Below are positions 7,839 to 15,662 of a stretch of DNA of 64,000 nucleotides, piece after piece. Origin of the DNA: Lachnospiraceae bacterium (GTDB lineage: Bacteria > Bacillota > Clostridia > Lachnospirales > Lachnospiraceae); NCBI GenBank assembly GCA_021203305.1, contig JAJQBK010000007.1, positions 28,434-92,433 of the forward strand. The letters run 5' to 3'. Made by a program: the position numbers and the translations under genes. How positions within the stretch are numbered: the stretch's first letter is position 1; every line of letters begins with the position of its first letter. The notes under the pieces were generated by a model. That model worked only from the letters and a program-made list of their open reading frames with translations, was not told the DNA's origin and made no database searches.

Positions 7839-8348
7839 ATGACATTACTGGAAAAATGGAGGAAGACCGCCTACAATGAGAATGAGAGCCAGGCGGTGTA
7901 CCAACAGCACTGGAAGGATTATTTTGAGAAGGAAAAAAATATATACGCGGAAATTCTGAAAAAGCCCGATGAGTCGGTGAGCGGCTCTGTGGCGCAGCTC
8001 GCGGAACGCTTTGGAGTGGATATCCAGATCATGACCGGTTTCCTGGACGGAATCAATGATTCTTTAAAAGTGCCCAATCCGATTGAGACAATGGATGAGG
8101 ACACGGTTGTCAGCCTGGACTATGACACGGCGCTTCTTTACAAAAACATGGTCGCGGCGGAAGCGGACTGGCTCTATGGGCTGGAAGCCTGGGAGGATAT
8201 TTTTGACGAGGAGACGAGGAAGGCTCTTTACCGGGAGCAGAAATCCTCCACTACGGTGGTCAAGCCGGCCAAAATTTATCCCAACGATCCCTGCCCCTGC
8301 GGCAGCGGCAAAAAGTATAAAAAATGCTGCGGCCGGAACGCATCATAA
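7839..8348 (+). CDS. SEC-C motif protein, unknown function
   Basis: This 169-aa acidic protein ends in a SEC-C zinc-binding motif, [17 protein letters not shown], of the kind found at the C-terminus of SecA, where it binds zinc and contacts SecB or the ribosome. The first 145 residues are helical and rich in Glu, Asp and Trp and match no domain I recognise. GGAGGAGG (7823-7830) is eight bases before ATG 7839; the earlier ATG at 7821 overlaps this ribosome site and is less likely. A role in protein quality control or translation is only suggested by the motif. Confidence 0.8.
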   Translation: MTLLEKWRKTAYNENESQAVYQQHWKDYFEKEKNIYAEILKKPDESVSGSVAQLAERFGVDIQIMTGFLDGINDSLKVPNPIETMDEDTVVSLDYDTALLYKNMVAAEADWLYGLEAWEDIFDEETRKALYREQKSSTTVVKPAKIYPNDPCPCGSGKKYKKCCGRNAS

Positions 8349-8425
8349 ATGGTTATTTTTTCCATGCATAGCGGCGGTATCTTCACACATACTATCCCTG
8401 ACGTAATACAGTCAGGGAGGTAATT

Positions 8426-8746
8426 ATGGCAAAATTAGGATGTGGAGTCAGCAATTGTATTTATAATCAGGAGCACTGCTGCTGTAAGGGCGATATCATG
8501 GTAGGAGGTCGGGACGCCAAAGAGGAGTCGGACACTTGCTGCGAGAGCTTCGCGGACCGCAGGGGTGATTTCTACGCGAATATGATGGAGAGCCCGAAAG
8601 AGATTATTCATGTAGACTGCGAAGCGGTGAGGTGCCTTTATAACAGGGATTATAAATGTGTTGCGGAACAGATCAGTATCCGGGGAGATCACGCGGACAC
8701 CTGCGGGGATACGCTCTGCGCCACGTTTACGGAGAGGCAGCCGTAA
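8426..8746 (+). CDS. DUF1540 protein, two cysteine-rich repeats
   Basis: This 106-aa protein contains two DUF1540 units: CGVSNCIYNQEHCCCKGDI near the N-terminus and a second around CEAVRCLYNRDYKC, each followed by a DTC-type Cys pair. The Cys spacing suggests metal binding. DUF1540 proteins are widespread in Clostridia, small and without a known role. GGGAGG lies eight bases before the ATG. The stop codon overlaps the start of an R1-like repeat. Confidence 0.85.
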   Translation: MAKLGCGVSNCIYNQEHCCCKGDIMVGGRDAKEESDTCCESFADRRGDFYANMMESPKEIIHVDCEAVRCLYNRDYKCVAEQISIRGDHADTCGDTLCATFTERQP

Positions 8747-8818
8747 GGAGCTGCCGCAAAATCATGTGCCTGGGAACCGTCGAGACAGTTCCTTATCCTG
8801 CGGCAATTTCTAAGGAGC
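8745..8818. repeat. Truncated R1 repeat within a nested hairpin
   Basis: AAGGAGCTGCCGCAAAATCATG matches the start of the R1 family (compare 21558). TGCCGCA (8752-8758) is answered by TGCGGCA near 8797, and GGAAC is answered by GTTCC inside it, so the whole can fold as a stem. It may also serve as terminator of the DUF1540 gene. Confidence 0.5.
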
Positions 8819-8841
8819 CGTTTTGTGTAGAATTTTTGCTG

Positions 8842-8940
8842 CTATTCACAGCCGCTTTCCTCTCCTTCACAGGAAGGCTTAAGGTGTACGAGACGCCCTT
8901 CGGGTGCCTCATATGGGCAAATGCGTCCGGCTGTGAATAG
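8842..8940. repeat. R2 inverted-repeat element
   Basis: CTATTCACAGCCG (8842-8854) is the exact inverse of CGGCTGTGAATAG (8928-8940). The interior holds a second stem, GAGACGCCC-TTC-GGGTGCCTC. The same 13-mer recurs at 25724-25736, which is far beyond chance in 64 kb. No protein is likely. Confidence 0.7.
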
Positions 8941-8943
8941 CAT

Positions 8944-9020
8944 CACTTTTTGGCTGAAATCAAAAAAGCTGTTTTTTGGCTGAAATTCAGAAAAAACCGG
9001 CTGAAATCAGAAAAAACTGA
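8944..9020 (+). repeat. Three degenerate tandem units before the infC promoter
   Basis: GGCTGAAATCAAAAAA, GGCTGAAATTCAGAAAAAA and GGCTGAAATCAGAAAAAA follow each other at about 25-base spacing and end at the -35 element of infC. They could be binding sites or simple slippage products. Confidence 0.6.
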
Positions 9021-9049
9021 TTGACACAGAGGAAAGATTGTTGTAGAAT
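9021..9049 (+). promoter_or_regulatory. Promoter of infC-rpmI-rplT
   Basis: A perfect TTGACA (9021-9026), a 17-base spacer and TAGAAT (9044-9049) make a strong promoter. The predicted leader is nearly 280 bases long. Confidence 0.8.
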
Positions 9050-9056
9050 GCCTTTG

Positions 9057-9331
9057 TGTGTGAGAAAGTCACACGAGAACATCAAGCAGAGTATCCACTC
9101 TCACCCTGCGGCAAGCGCGCTTCAGGTGTTTATAGTTCTTCACAGGCCATACTCGGATTCTGTGAATTATCTGGTGGATAGTTTGTCTTGCTATCTGCTA
9201 TTTTTTTGCCATGAAAGCTTTGGCAGCAGTCAGGCGGCCCCTTTGGCACGAACGGCCTGAGATTACTCCGTCGGCTTTCAGGAACTGGCGGCGGCATGGA
9301 ACCGCTGCAGGAGATTGAGGAGGGAAAGGCT
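9057..9331 (+). ncRNA. Structured leader of the infC operon (likely L20-type autoregulatory leader)
   Basis: The leader has successive hairpins: TGTGTGA-TCACACG near 9056-9074, TTCACAG-CTGTGAA near 9139-9165, and GGATAG-CTATCT (9176-9196) followed by seven T (9201-9207), which is a plausible intrinsic terminator upstream of infC. In Bacillus the infC-rpmI-rplT leader lets ribosomal protein L20 terminate its own transcription. The operon position and layout fit that; the L20 binding fold itself was not verified. Confidence 0.55.
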
Positions 9332-9865
9332 ATTAGCAACAATAACGAATGTCAGATCAATGAGCAGATCCGTGACAGGGAAATTCGTCTGATCGGTGAA
9401 AACGGCGAACAGCTTGGGATTATGTCCTCGAAAGACGCGCAAAGGCTTGCGGAGGAAGCGGGCCTGGATCTGGTAAAGATCGTGCCCAACGCCAAGCCGC
9501 CTGTGTGCAGAATCGTAGATTACAGTAAGTATAAATACGAGCAGGCCCGCCGCGAGAAGGAAGCGAGGAAAAAGCAAAAGGTAACGGAGGTCAAGGAGAT
9601 TCGGCTGTCTCCCAATATTGACACCAACGACCTGAACACCAAAACCGGGGCCGCGGCCAAATTCCTGGCCAAGGGCGACAAGGTGAAGGTCACTTTGCGC
9701 TTCCGGGGCCGTGAAATTTCGCGCATGGCCCAGAGCAAATACATTCTGGATGACTTTGCCGCAAGCCTTGCAGAGATAGCCAATGTGGAAAAGCCGCCGA
9801 AAGTGGAAGGCAGAAGCATGACAATGTTCTTAGCGCCGAAATCCAAAAACAGCGCCAAAAAATGA
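9332..9865 (+). CDS. infC: Translation initiation factor IF-3, AUU start
   Basis: IF-3 binds the 30S subunit, prevents premature 50S joining and checks start codons. The 177-aa product has the N-domain (INEQIRDREIRLI, later LAEEAGLDLVKI and PPVCRIVDYSKY), a Lys-rich linker and the C-domain. An ATG 36 bases upstream is possible, but GAGGAGGG (9317-9324) lies seven bases before ATT 9332, and the protein from there has the usual N-terminus. A rare AUU start is known for infC in enterobacteria, where IF-3 represses its own synthesis. It is followed by rpmI and rplT. Confidence 0.95.
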   Translation: MSNNNECQINEQIRDREIRLIGENGEQLGIMSSKDAQRLAEEAGLDLVKIVPNAKPPVCRIVDYSKYKYEQARREKEARKKQKVTEVKEIRLSPNIDTNDLNTKTGAAAKFLAKGDKVKVTLRFRGREISRMAQSKYILDDFAASLAEIANVEKPPKVEGRSMTMFLAPKSKNSAKK

Positions 9866-9883
9866 CAACAGGAGGAACTCAAT

Positions 9884-10081
9884 ATGCCGAAATTAAAGAC
9901 AAAGAGAGCCGCCGCGAAGAGGTTTAAAGCGACGGGAACAGGGAAGTTAAAGAGAGCGAAAGCTTATAAGAGCCATATCTTAACCAAGAAATCTACCAAG
10001 AGAAAGCGCAATCTGAGAAAGGCTGCGATCACGGATCAGACAAATGTTAAGAATATGAAGAAGGTTTTGCCTTATTTATAA
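9884..10081 (+). CDS. rpmI: 50S ribosomal protein L35
   Basis: This 65-aa, very basic protein has the L35 pattern [20 protein letters not shown] and a later [11 protein letters not shown] segment. It is a large-subunit protein. It lies 18 bases after infC and 22 bases before rplT with a clear GGAGG site, in the conserved infC-rpmI-rplT operon. Confidence 0.98.
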   Translation: MPKLKTKRAAAKRFKATGTGKLKRAKAYKSHILTKKSTKRKRNLRKAAITDQTNVKNMKKVLPYL

Positions 10082-10103
10082 TTCGGTAGAGGAGGACTAG
10101 GAA

Positions 10104-10460
10104 ATGGCAAGAATTAAGGGCGGAATGAACGCCAAAAAGAAACATAACAGAGTATTAAAGCTTGCGAAGGGCTACAGAGGCGCAAGGAGCAAGCAGTACA
10201 GGGTCGCGAAGCAGTCTGTGATGAGAGCGCTGGCCAGCTCCTACGCGGGCCGCAAGCAGAGAAAGCGCGAGTTCAGACAGCTGTGGATCGCTCGTATCAA
10301 CGCCGCCGCGAGGCTGAACGACCTTTCTTACAGCAAGTTTATGCACGGCCTGAAGCTGGCGGAGATTGATATCAACAGAAAGATGCTGGCGGAGATGGCT
10401 GTGAACGATCCGGAGGGCTTTACCGCTCTGACACAGATCGCCAAAGAAAAGCTGGCTTAA
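10104..10460 (+). CDS. rplT: 50S ribosomal protein L20
   Basis: This 118-aa protein begins [20 protein letters not shown] and contains [11 protein letters not shown] and [20 protein letters not shown], all diagnostic of L20. L20 binds 23S rRNA early in 50S assembly and in Firmicutes represses this operon through the leader. It is the last gene of the operon; a long hairpin follows. Confidence 0.98.
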   Translation: MARIKGGMNAKKKHNRVLKLAKGYRGARSKQYRVAKQSVMRALASSYAGRKQRKREFRQLWIARINAAARLNDLSYSKFMHGLKLAEIDINRKMLAEMAVNDPEGFTALTQIAKEKLA

Positions 10461-10471
10461 ATTTCAAATGG

Positions 10472-10529
10472 AAATCAGGAAACGGTATGCTTTTGGGTAC
10501 GGACGCCCGCGCATACCGTTTCCTGATTT
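10472..10529 (+). terminator. Long hairpin after rplT
   Basis: AAATCAGGAAACGGTATGC (10472-10490) pairs perfectly over 19 bases with 10511-10529. The T tail is poor (ATAAATA), so it may work as a transcript-stabilising or bidirectional end rather than a standard terminator. Confidence 0.6.
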
Positions 10530-10640
10530 ATAAATACAGGAAACGACTTTATGCCGTATTTTATCGCGCTGATTGCGGGCTGCGTAAGCGGATTCCCCTG
10601 CGCGATCGAGGGATCATTATTCAGAATGGGAGGTTCATCC

Positions 10641-12167
10641 ATGGGAGTATGGGAAAATCTGGAGCCGAAGGCGGTTTTTCATTTTTTTGAGGAGATATGC
10701 GGCATTCCCCATGGCTCCGGCAATACCGCGCGGATCTCTGCTTATCTGCAGAAATTTGCCGCTGACCGGGGGCTCTGGTACCGCACGGACGGGCTGGGCA
10801 ATGTGGTGATGAGAAAGCAGGCTTCTACGGGCTATGAGCAGATGCCCGGGTTGATTATCCAGGGACATATGGATATGGTGGCCGTGAAGACCGCGGACTG
10901 CGACAAGGATATGTCCGCGGACGGGCTGGATGTGGCCGTTGACGGCGATTATGTCTACGCGAAAGATACCAGCCTGGGCGGAGATGACGGTATCGCGGTG
11001 GCATACGGCCTGGCGATTATGGACGATGACAGTATTTCTCATCCGGCCCTGGAGCTGATCGTTACCGTGGATGAGGAGACCGGCATGTTTGGCGCGGCCG
11101 CTCTGGATATGAGCGACATTCAGGGCAGACGTTTCCTCAATATTGATTCGGAGGATGAGGGCGTCTTTCTGGCCGGCTGCGCGGGAGGAAAGCGGGTAAG
11201 CGCCCGCGTGGACCGCTCTCTGACTGAGCAAAAGGGCTGTCGGATGACGGTCCTGGTGGACGGCCTGCAGGGAGGACACAGCGGCGCTGAAATTCACAAG
11301 GAACGCGGGAACGCGATTTTGCTGCTGGGCAGAGTGCTGGCGGGGATCGCCGGGGAGACGGAGTTATCTCTCATCAGTATTTTCGGCGGAACGGCGGAAA
11401 ACGTGATACCCTCCCGGGCTGAGGCGGAGATTGTGTGCGGAGAGCCTGACAGAGCGCGTCAGGCGGCGGCGAGAGTTGAGGCGGAGCTGAAACAGGAGTA
11501 TGAGGTTCGTGATCCGGGTCTGCGGGTACAGGTATTTACTGAGGAAAGTCAGGAAGCTCCGGACACTTTAAAAGCCGGGAGAATGGAGCTTTGTGATGAT
11601 GGCCGCCCGGCGAAAGAGGAGTCAGGGGCGAATGGTGTTTATCTGGCGGACAGCCCGGAAGCTTCCGCTCGGTTCCTGCGCCTCCTGACTGCCCTGCCAA
11701 CCGGTGTGCAGGCCATGAGCCCTTCGGTTCCCGGTATGGTGGAGACCAGCCTGAATCTGGGCGTGATTTCCTCCGACACCTCCGTCATTACGATACAGTA
11801 TTCCCTCAGGAGCAGCCTGGAGAGCGCCAAGAACGCGCTGGCGGACAGAGTAATGGCGATTTTTGCGCTGGCGGGCGTGAAGGCGGAGGCCGGCAGCGAC
11901 TATCCGGGCTGGGCCTACAGGGTGCACAGCCCTCTCAGGGAGAAGATGACCAGGGTTTATGAAAAAATGTACGGGGAGAAGCCGCGGATCGCGGCGATTC
12001 ACGCGGGTCTGGAGTGCGGCCTGTTCCTGGGCAAATGCCCGGAGCTGGACTGCGTTTCCATAGGCCCCGATATGCTGGATATTCACTCAGTCAACGAAAA
12101 GCTTTCCATTTCCTCCACAAAGAGAGTGTGGGAGTTTTTGCTGGAATTATTAAAGGATAAATCATAG
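10641..12167 (+). CDS. pepD: Aminoacyl-histidine dipeptidase (M20 family)
   Basis: This 508-aa zinc peptidase of family M20C splits Xaa-His dipeptides and related substrates in the cytoplasm. Visible motifs are IIQGHMDMV (metal His and Asp, about residue 75), GGDDGIAVAYG (bridging Asp, about 115), VDEETGMFGA (catalytic Glu pair, about 145) and HAGLECGLF near the C-terminus. A dimerisation lid lies between residues about 200 and 390. GGGAGG seven bases before ATG 10641 decides the start over an upstream codon that would give a non-family N-terminus. Confidence 0.93.
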   Translation: MGVWENLEPKAVFHFFEEICGIPHGSGNTARISAYLQKFAADRGLWYRTDGLGNVVMRKQASTGYEQMPGLIIQGHMDMVAVKTADCDKDMSADGLDVAVDGDYVYAKDTSLGGDDGIAVAYGLAIMDDDSISHPALELIVTVDEETGMFGAAALDMSDIQGRRFLNIDSEDEGVFLAGCAGGKRVSARVDRSLTEQKGCRMTVLVDGLQGGHSGAEIHKERGNAILLLGRVLAGIAGETELSLISIFGGTAENVIPSRAEAEIVCGEPDRARQAAARVEAELKQEYEVRDPGLRVQVFTEESQEAPDTLKAGRMELCDDGRPAKEESGANGVYLADSPEASARFLRLLTALPTGVQAMSPSVPGMVETSLNLGVISSDTSVITIQYSLRSSLESAKNALADRVMAIFALAGVKAEAGSDYPGWAYRVHSPLREKMTRVYEKMYGEKPRIAAIHAGLECGLFLGKCPELDCVSIGPDMLDIHSVNEKLSISSTKRVWEFLLELLKDKS

Positions 12168-12190
12168 AAAACACGACATGGTAATTTATT

Positions 12191-13423
12191 ATGAATGAAA
12201 AAAAGGTATCCGGGAACAGAAGAACAGTTCCCGTCAGCCGGAATGGGGAAAGCCTTCAGAGCAATCCGGAGGTGAAAAGTACTTTTGCCTGTCCGGTCAT
12301 TGGCAAATGCGGCGGCTGCGACTGTCTGGACGTTCCTTATCAGAAGCAGCTGAAGGACAAGAGAAAGCTGGTGGCCGGATTGCTGAAGCCCTACTGCGAC
12401 CTGGAGGGCATCCTGCCCATGGAGGAGCCTTATTTTTACCGCAATAAGGTCCACGCCGTTTTCGGCAGGGACCGGCGGGGAAATGTGATCGCGGGAACCT
12501 ATGAGAAAAATTCCCATCGGATCGTATCGGTGGAAAAATGTTTGATTGAGGATGAGAAGGCTCAGGCCATCATCCGCACCATCCGCGACCTTTGCAAAAG
12601 CTTTAAGATTAAAATCTATGACGAGGATACGGGCTATGGACTGCTGCGCCATGTGCTCGTCCGATGCGGCAAAAACAGCGGCCAGTATATGGTTGTGCTG
12701 GTGATGTCCTCTCTGATTCTGCCCGGCAAAAATCATTTTCTGAAGGCTCTGCTGCAGGAGCATCCCGAGATTACCACGGTGGCGGTCAACGTCAATGACA
12801 GGCGCACCAGCATGATTCTGGGGGAAAAGGAGCAGGTCATTTACGGAAAGGGATATATTGAGGATACCCTTTGCGGCAAAATTTTCCGCATATCTCCCCG
12901 GTCCTTTTATCAGGTCAACCCCGTCCAGGCGCAGAAGCTTTACAATAAGGCGCTGGAGTACGCCGATTTTCACGGAAATGAGCGCATTGTGGACGCCTAC
13001 TGCAGAATTGGCACCATCGGCATCGCGGCCGCGGATCACGTCAAAGAGGTGATCGGTGTGGAGCTGAATAGGGACGCGGTGCGCGACGCCAGGGTCAATG
13101 CCAGACGAAATGATGTGCGCAATATTTCCTTCTATGAAAATGACGCCGGTATATTTCTGACACAGATGGCGGAGCAGAACGCGAAGGTGGACGCGGTGAT
13201 TCTGGACCCGCCCCGGGCGGGCAGCGATGAAGCCTTCCTGGCTTCCGTGGCGGCGCTTTCACCCGGGAAGGTTATTTATATTTCCTGTAATCCCCAGACC
13301 CTGGCCAGAGATCTGGAGTATCTGACCCATAAGGGATACCGGGCCCGCAGAGCCTGCGCTGTGGACATGTTCCCGCAGACGGCGGAGCATGTGGAAACAT
13401 GTGTTCTCTTGGCGAAAGCGTAG
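12191..13423 (+). CDS. rlmD: 23S rRNA (uracil-5-)-methyltransferase, RlmD/TrmA family
   Basis: This 410-aa protein has a cluster-type cysteine segment, CPVIGKCGGCDCLDVPYQKQ (residues 35-54), and a C-terminal Rossmann methylase with DPPRAGSDE and SCNPQTLARDLEYL, where the Cys is the nucleophile that attacks C6 of uracil. It uses AdoMet to make m5U in rRNA. There is no N-terminal TRAM domain, which is usual for many clostridial members. The SAM loop reads DAYCRIGTIG, with Arg where Gly is common. The exact target uridine cannot be read from sequence. Confidence 0.88.
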   Translation: MNEKKVSGNRRTVPVSRNGESLQSNPEVKSTFACPVIGKCGGCDCLDVPYQKQLKDKRKLVAGLLKPYCDLEGILPMEEPYFYRNKVHAVFGRDRRGNVIAGTYEKNSHRIVSVEKCLIEDEKAQAIIRTIRDLCKSFKIKIYDEDTGYGLLRHVLVRCGKNSGQYMVVLVMSSLILPGKNHFLKALLQEHPEITTVAVNVNDRRTSMILGEKEQVIYGKGYIEDTLCGKIFRISPRSFYQVNPVQAQKLYNKALEYADFHGNERIVDAYCRIGTIGIAAADHVKEVIGVELNRDAVRDARVNARRNDVRNISFYENDAGIFLTQMAEQNAKVDAVILDPPRAGSDEAFLASVAALSPGKVIYISCNPQTLARDLEYLTHKGYRARRACAVDMFPQTAEHVETCVLLAKA

Positions 13424-13449
13424 ATTGTTCGGCGGATTCTAAAAGGGAC

Positions 13450-13478
13450 TTGATTTTTCAAATGGCGTTTAGTATAGT
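13450..13478 (+). promoter_or_regulatory. Promoter of plsX
   Basis: TTGATT (13450-13455), a 17-base spacer and TATAGT (13473-13478) precede plsX by 84 bases. Between them AGCCCGG-CGTG-CCGGGGCT followed by TTT (13501-13522) could act as an attenuator. No FapR-like operator was recognised. Confidence 0.6.
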
Positions 13479-13561
13479 GAAGAGTAGTGTTTTGCGGCGG
13501 AGCCCGGCGTGCCGGGGCTTTTGGCAACGGACTGTGTACAGAGTTTGGGAGAGAAGAGAAA

Positions 13562-14578
13562 ATGGCAGAACTGGTAAAAGTGGCTGTGGACGCCATGGGA
13601 GGCGATGAGGCGCCCGGCGTGATCGTGGAAGCCGCGGTGGAGGCGCTGAAGGCCTCCGACAAAATCAAGGTATTTCTGGTGGGAAAGGAGGACGCCGTCA
13701 AAAGTGAGCTGTCCAAATACAGCTATCCGGCGGACCGGCTGGAAATCGTCCACGCCTCAGAAGTGATTGAGATGGCGGAGCCGCCGGCCAACGCCATCCG
13801 CAAGAAGAAGGATTCCTCCATTGTGGTGGCCATGAAGATGGTCAAGAGCGGACAGTGCGACGCCTACGTGTCCGCGGGCAGCACCGGAGCCAATCTGGTG
13901 GGGGCCCAGCTTTTGGTGGGAAGGCTCCCCGGCGTAGACCGCGCCCCCTTAGCCCCGTTTATTCCCACTTCGAAGGGAGTGTCCCTGCTCATCGACTGCG
14001 GCGCCAATGTGGACGCCCGTCCCGCGCATCTGGTACAGTTCGCCAGAATGGGCTCCATCTATATGGAGAATACCATGGGGATCAAAAACCCGAGAGTTGG
14101 CATTGTGAATATCGGCGCGGAGGAGGAGAAGGGTAACGCTTTAGTGAAGGAGACCTTTCCCCTGTTAAAGGAATGTAAGGATATCAATTTCATCGGCAGC
14201 GTGGAGGCCAGAGATATTCCCGCGGGCGGCGCGGACGTGATTGTCTGCGAGGCCTTTGTGGGCAACGTCATTTTAAAAATGTACGAGGGCGTCGGCGGTA
14301 CGCTGATCAAAGAGGTGAAGGAGGGAATGGTATCCACCACGCGCAGCAAGATCGGCGCACTGTTAGTAAAGCCGGCCCTGAAGGAGACCCTGAAGAAATT
14401 TGATCTGGATCAGTACGGCGGCGCTCCCATGCTTGGCCTGAAGGGCCTGGTGGTCAAGACCCACGGCAGCGCCAGCGTGACCGAGGTGAAGAACTCCATT
14501 TTACAGTGCGTCGGCTTCACCGAACAGCGCATCAACGAAAAGATACAGGCTGCCCTGAACATCGACTCAGCTCAGTAA
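13562..14578 (+). CDS. plsX: Phosphate acyltransferase PlsX
   Basis: PlsX converts acyl-ACP and phosphate to acyl-phosphate, the acyl donor for PlsY in phospholipid synthesis. The 338-aa protein begins VKVAVDAMGGDEAPGVIVE and contains SAGSTGA, NVDARPAHLVQFARMG and FVGNVILKMYEG, all typical. Start 13562 follows the purine-rich site GGGAGAGAAGAGA. A gap of 73 bases separates it from acpP, giving the common plsX-acpP-rnc-smc-ftsY order. Confidence 0.96.
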   Translation: MAELVKVAVDAMGGDEAPGVIVEAAVEALKASDKIKVFLVGKEDAVKSELSKYSYPADRLEIVHASEVIEMAEPPANAIRKKKDSSIVVAMKMVKSGQCDAYVSAGSTGANLVGAQLLVGRLPGVDRAPLAPFIPTSKGVSLLIDCGANVDARPAHLVQFARMGSIYMENTMGIKNPRVGIVNIGAEEEKGNALVKETFPLLKECKDINFIGSVEARDIPAGGADVIVCEAFVGNVILKMYEGVGGTLIKEVKEGMVSTTRSKIGALLVKPALKETLKKFDLDQYGGAPMLGLKGLVVKTHGSASVTEVKNSILQCVGFTEQRINEKIQAALNIDSAQ

Positions 14579-14651
14579 ATGTGCTATGGAAAAATAAAAC
14601 TGTTTAGTACAACCTGCATGCAGGCAAATAATAAAAAAGGAGACAACTGCA

Positions 14652-14897
14652 ATGGAATTTGAAAAGGTAAGAGAAATCATCATGGAGGAGCTGCATCTGA
14701 AGGAGGAGGACATCACTCTGGACACCAATCTGAGCGAGGACCTGGGAGTGGACTCCCTGGACCTGTATCAGGTCATCCTGAACATCCAGGACCAGTTCGA
14801 CGTGGAGTTCCCCGACGAAATCTTTGAGAACGATTCCGTGAAAACCGTGCGTGACTGTGTGGAAGCGCTCAAGACAGAGCTGGCGAAAAAGGCGTAA
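14652..14897 (+). CDS. acpP: Acyl carrier protein
   Basis: This 81-aa acidic four-helix protein carries the phosphopantetheine attachment motif LGVDSLDL with Ser near residue 37. It shuttles acyl intermediates of type II fatty-acid synthesis and supplies PlsX. AAAAGGAGA about 12 bases upstream is a good ribosome site. A hairpin terminator follows three bases after the stop. Confidence 0.97.
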   Translation: MEFEKVREIIMEELHLKEEDITLDTNLSEDLGVDSLDLYQVILNIQDQFDVEFPDEIFENDSVKTVRDCVEALKTELAKKA

Positions 14898-14899
14898 GG

Positions 14900-14928
14900 A
14901 AAAGAGCCCTTTTTAAAAGGGCTCTTTT
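14900..14928 (+). terminator. Rho-independent terminator between acpP and rnc
   Basis: AAAAGAGCCC (14900-14909) pairs with GGGCTCTTTT (14919-14928). It ends 14 bases before rnc, so it may let acpP be made in excess while some transcripts read through into rnc-smc-ftsY. Confidence 0.8.
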
Positions 14929-14942
14929 GACGGAGGATAAAA

Positions 14943-15662
14943 ATGCAGTACGGCGCTACCCCGGAAGGGCAGACAAAACTGGAGCAAAAGATCGGCTACT
15001 CCTTTCACAATAAGGCGCTGCTGAAGCAGGCCCTGACTCACAGCTCCTACGCCAATGAGATCAAAATTTTAAAATGTGAGGACTATGAACGGCTGGAATT
15101 TCTGGGGGACGCGGTGCTGGAGCTGGTCTCCAGCGATTTTTTGTTTTCCGAATATCCCCGGATGCCGGAGGGAAAGCTCAGTAAGCTTCGGGCGTCCTTA
15201 GTCTGCGAGGCTTCGCTGGCTTATACGGCCCATCAGATGGGGCTGGAGGAGTATTTTCTTCTGGGAAAGGGCGAGGAGAGCACCGGCGGCAGAGACCGGG
15301 ATTCTATTGCCTGCGATGTGGTGGAGGCCGTGATTGGCGCCATCTATCTGGACAGCGGCATAGAGGAGGCCAGGAGATTTATTTTCACATTTATTTTAAA
15401 TGATATTGGCGCGAGATCTCTGTTTTATGACGCCAAATCCACCCTGCAGGAGGTTGTGCAGGGCAATTCCATGGGACAGCTTTCTTATCAGGTCGTGTAC
15501 GAGAAGGGTCCGGAGCATGACAAGGAATTCGGTGTGGAGCTGACTCTGGACGGCAGGGTTTTGGGCCGCGGCGAAGGCCACAACAAAAAAGCCGCCGAGC
15601 AGCAGGCCGCCTATCAGGCTCTGCTGAAGCTGCACAAAGAGGACGATATGACATGTACCTGA
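14943..15662 (+). CDS. rnc: Ribonuclease III
   Basis: This 239-aa endonuclease cleaves double-stranded RNA in rRNA maturation and antisense control. The N-terminal nuclease domain has the signature ERLEFLGDAVLEL (about residues 43-55) and the second acidic patch DVVEAVIGAIYLDSG (about 119-133). The C-terminal double-stranded RNA-binding domain ends with GRGEGHNKKAAEQQAAYQAL. It overlaps smc by 10 bases, indicating coupling. Confidence 0.97.
   Translation: MQYGATPEGQTKLEQKIGYSFHNKALLKQALTHSSYANEIKILKCEDYERLEFLGDAVLELVSSDFLFSEYPRMPEGKLSKLRASLVCEASLAYTAHQMGLEEYFLLGKGEESTGGRDRDSIACDVVEAVIGAIYLDSGIEEARRFIFTFILNDIGARSLFYDAKSTLQEVVQGNSMGQLSYQVVYEKGPEHDKEFGVELTLDGRVLGRGEGHNKKAAEQQAAYQALLKLHKEDDMTCT

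Noticed and set aside
8656..8940. 94-aa frame overlapping the DUF1540 gene end
   Set aside because: It spans a real gene end, an R1-like hairpin and the R2 inverted repeat; no ribosome site and no protein-like composition.
9021..9260. 79-aa frame in the infC leader
   Set aside because: It starts at the -35 box of the infC promoter, so it cannot be translated from that transcript start, and the region is explained as a structured leader.
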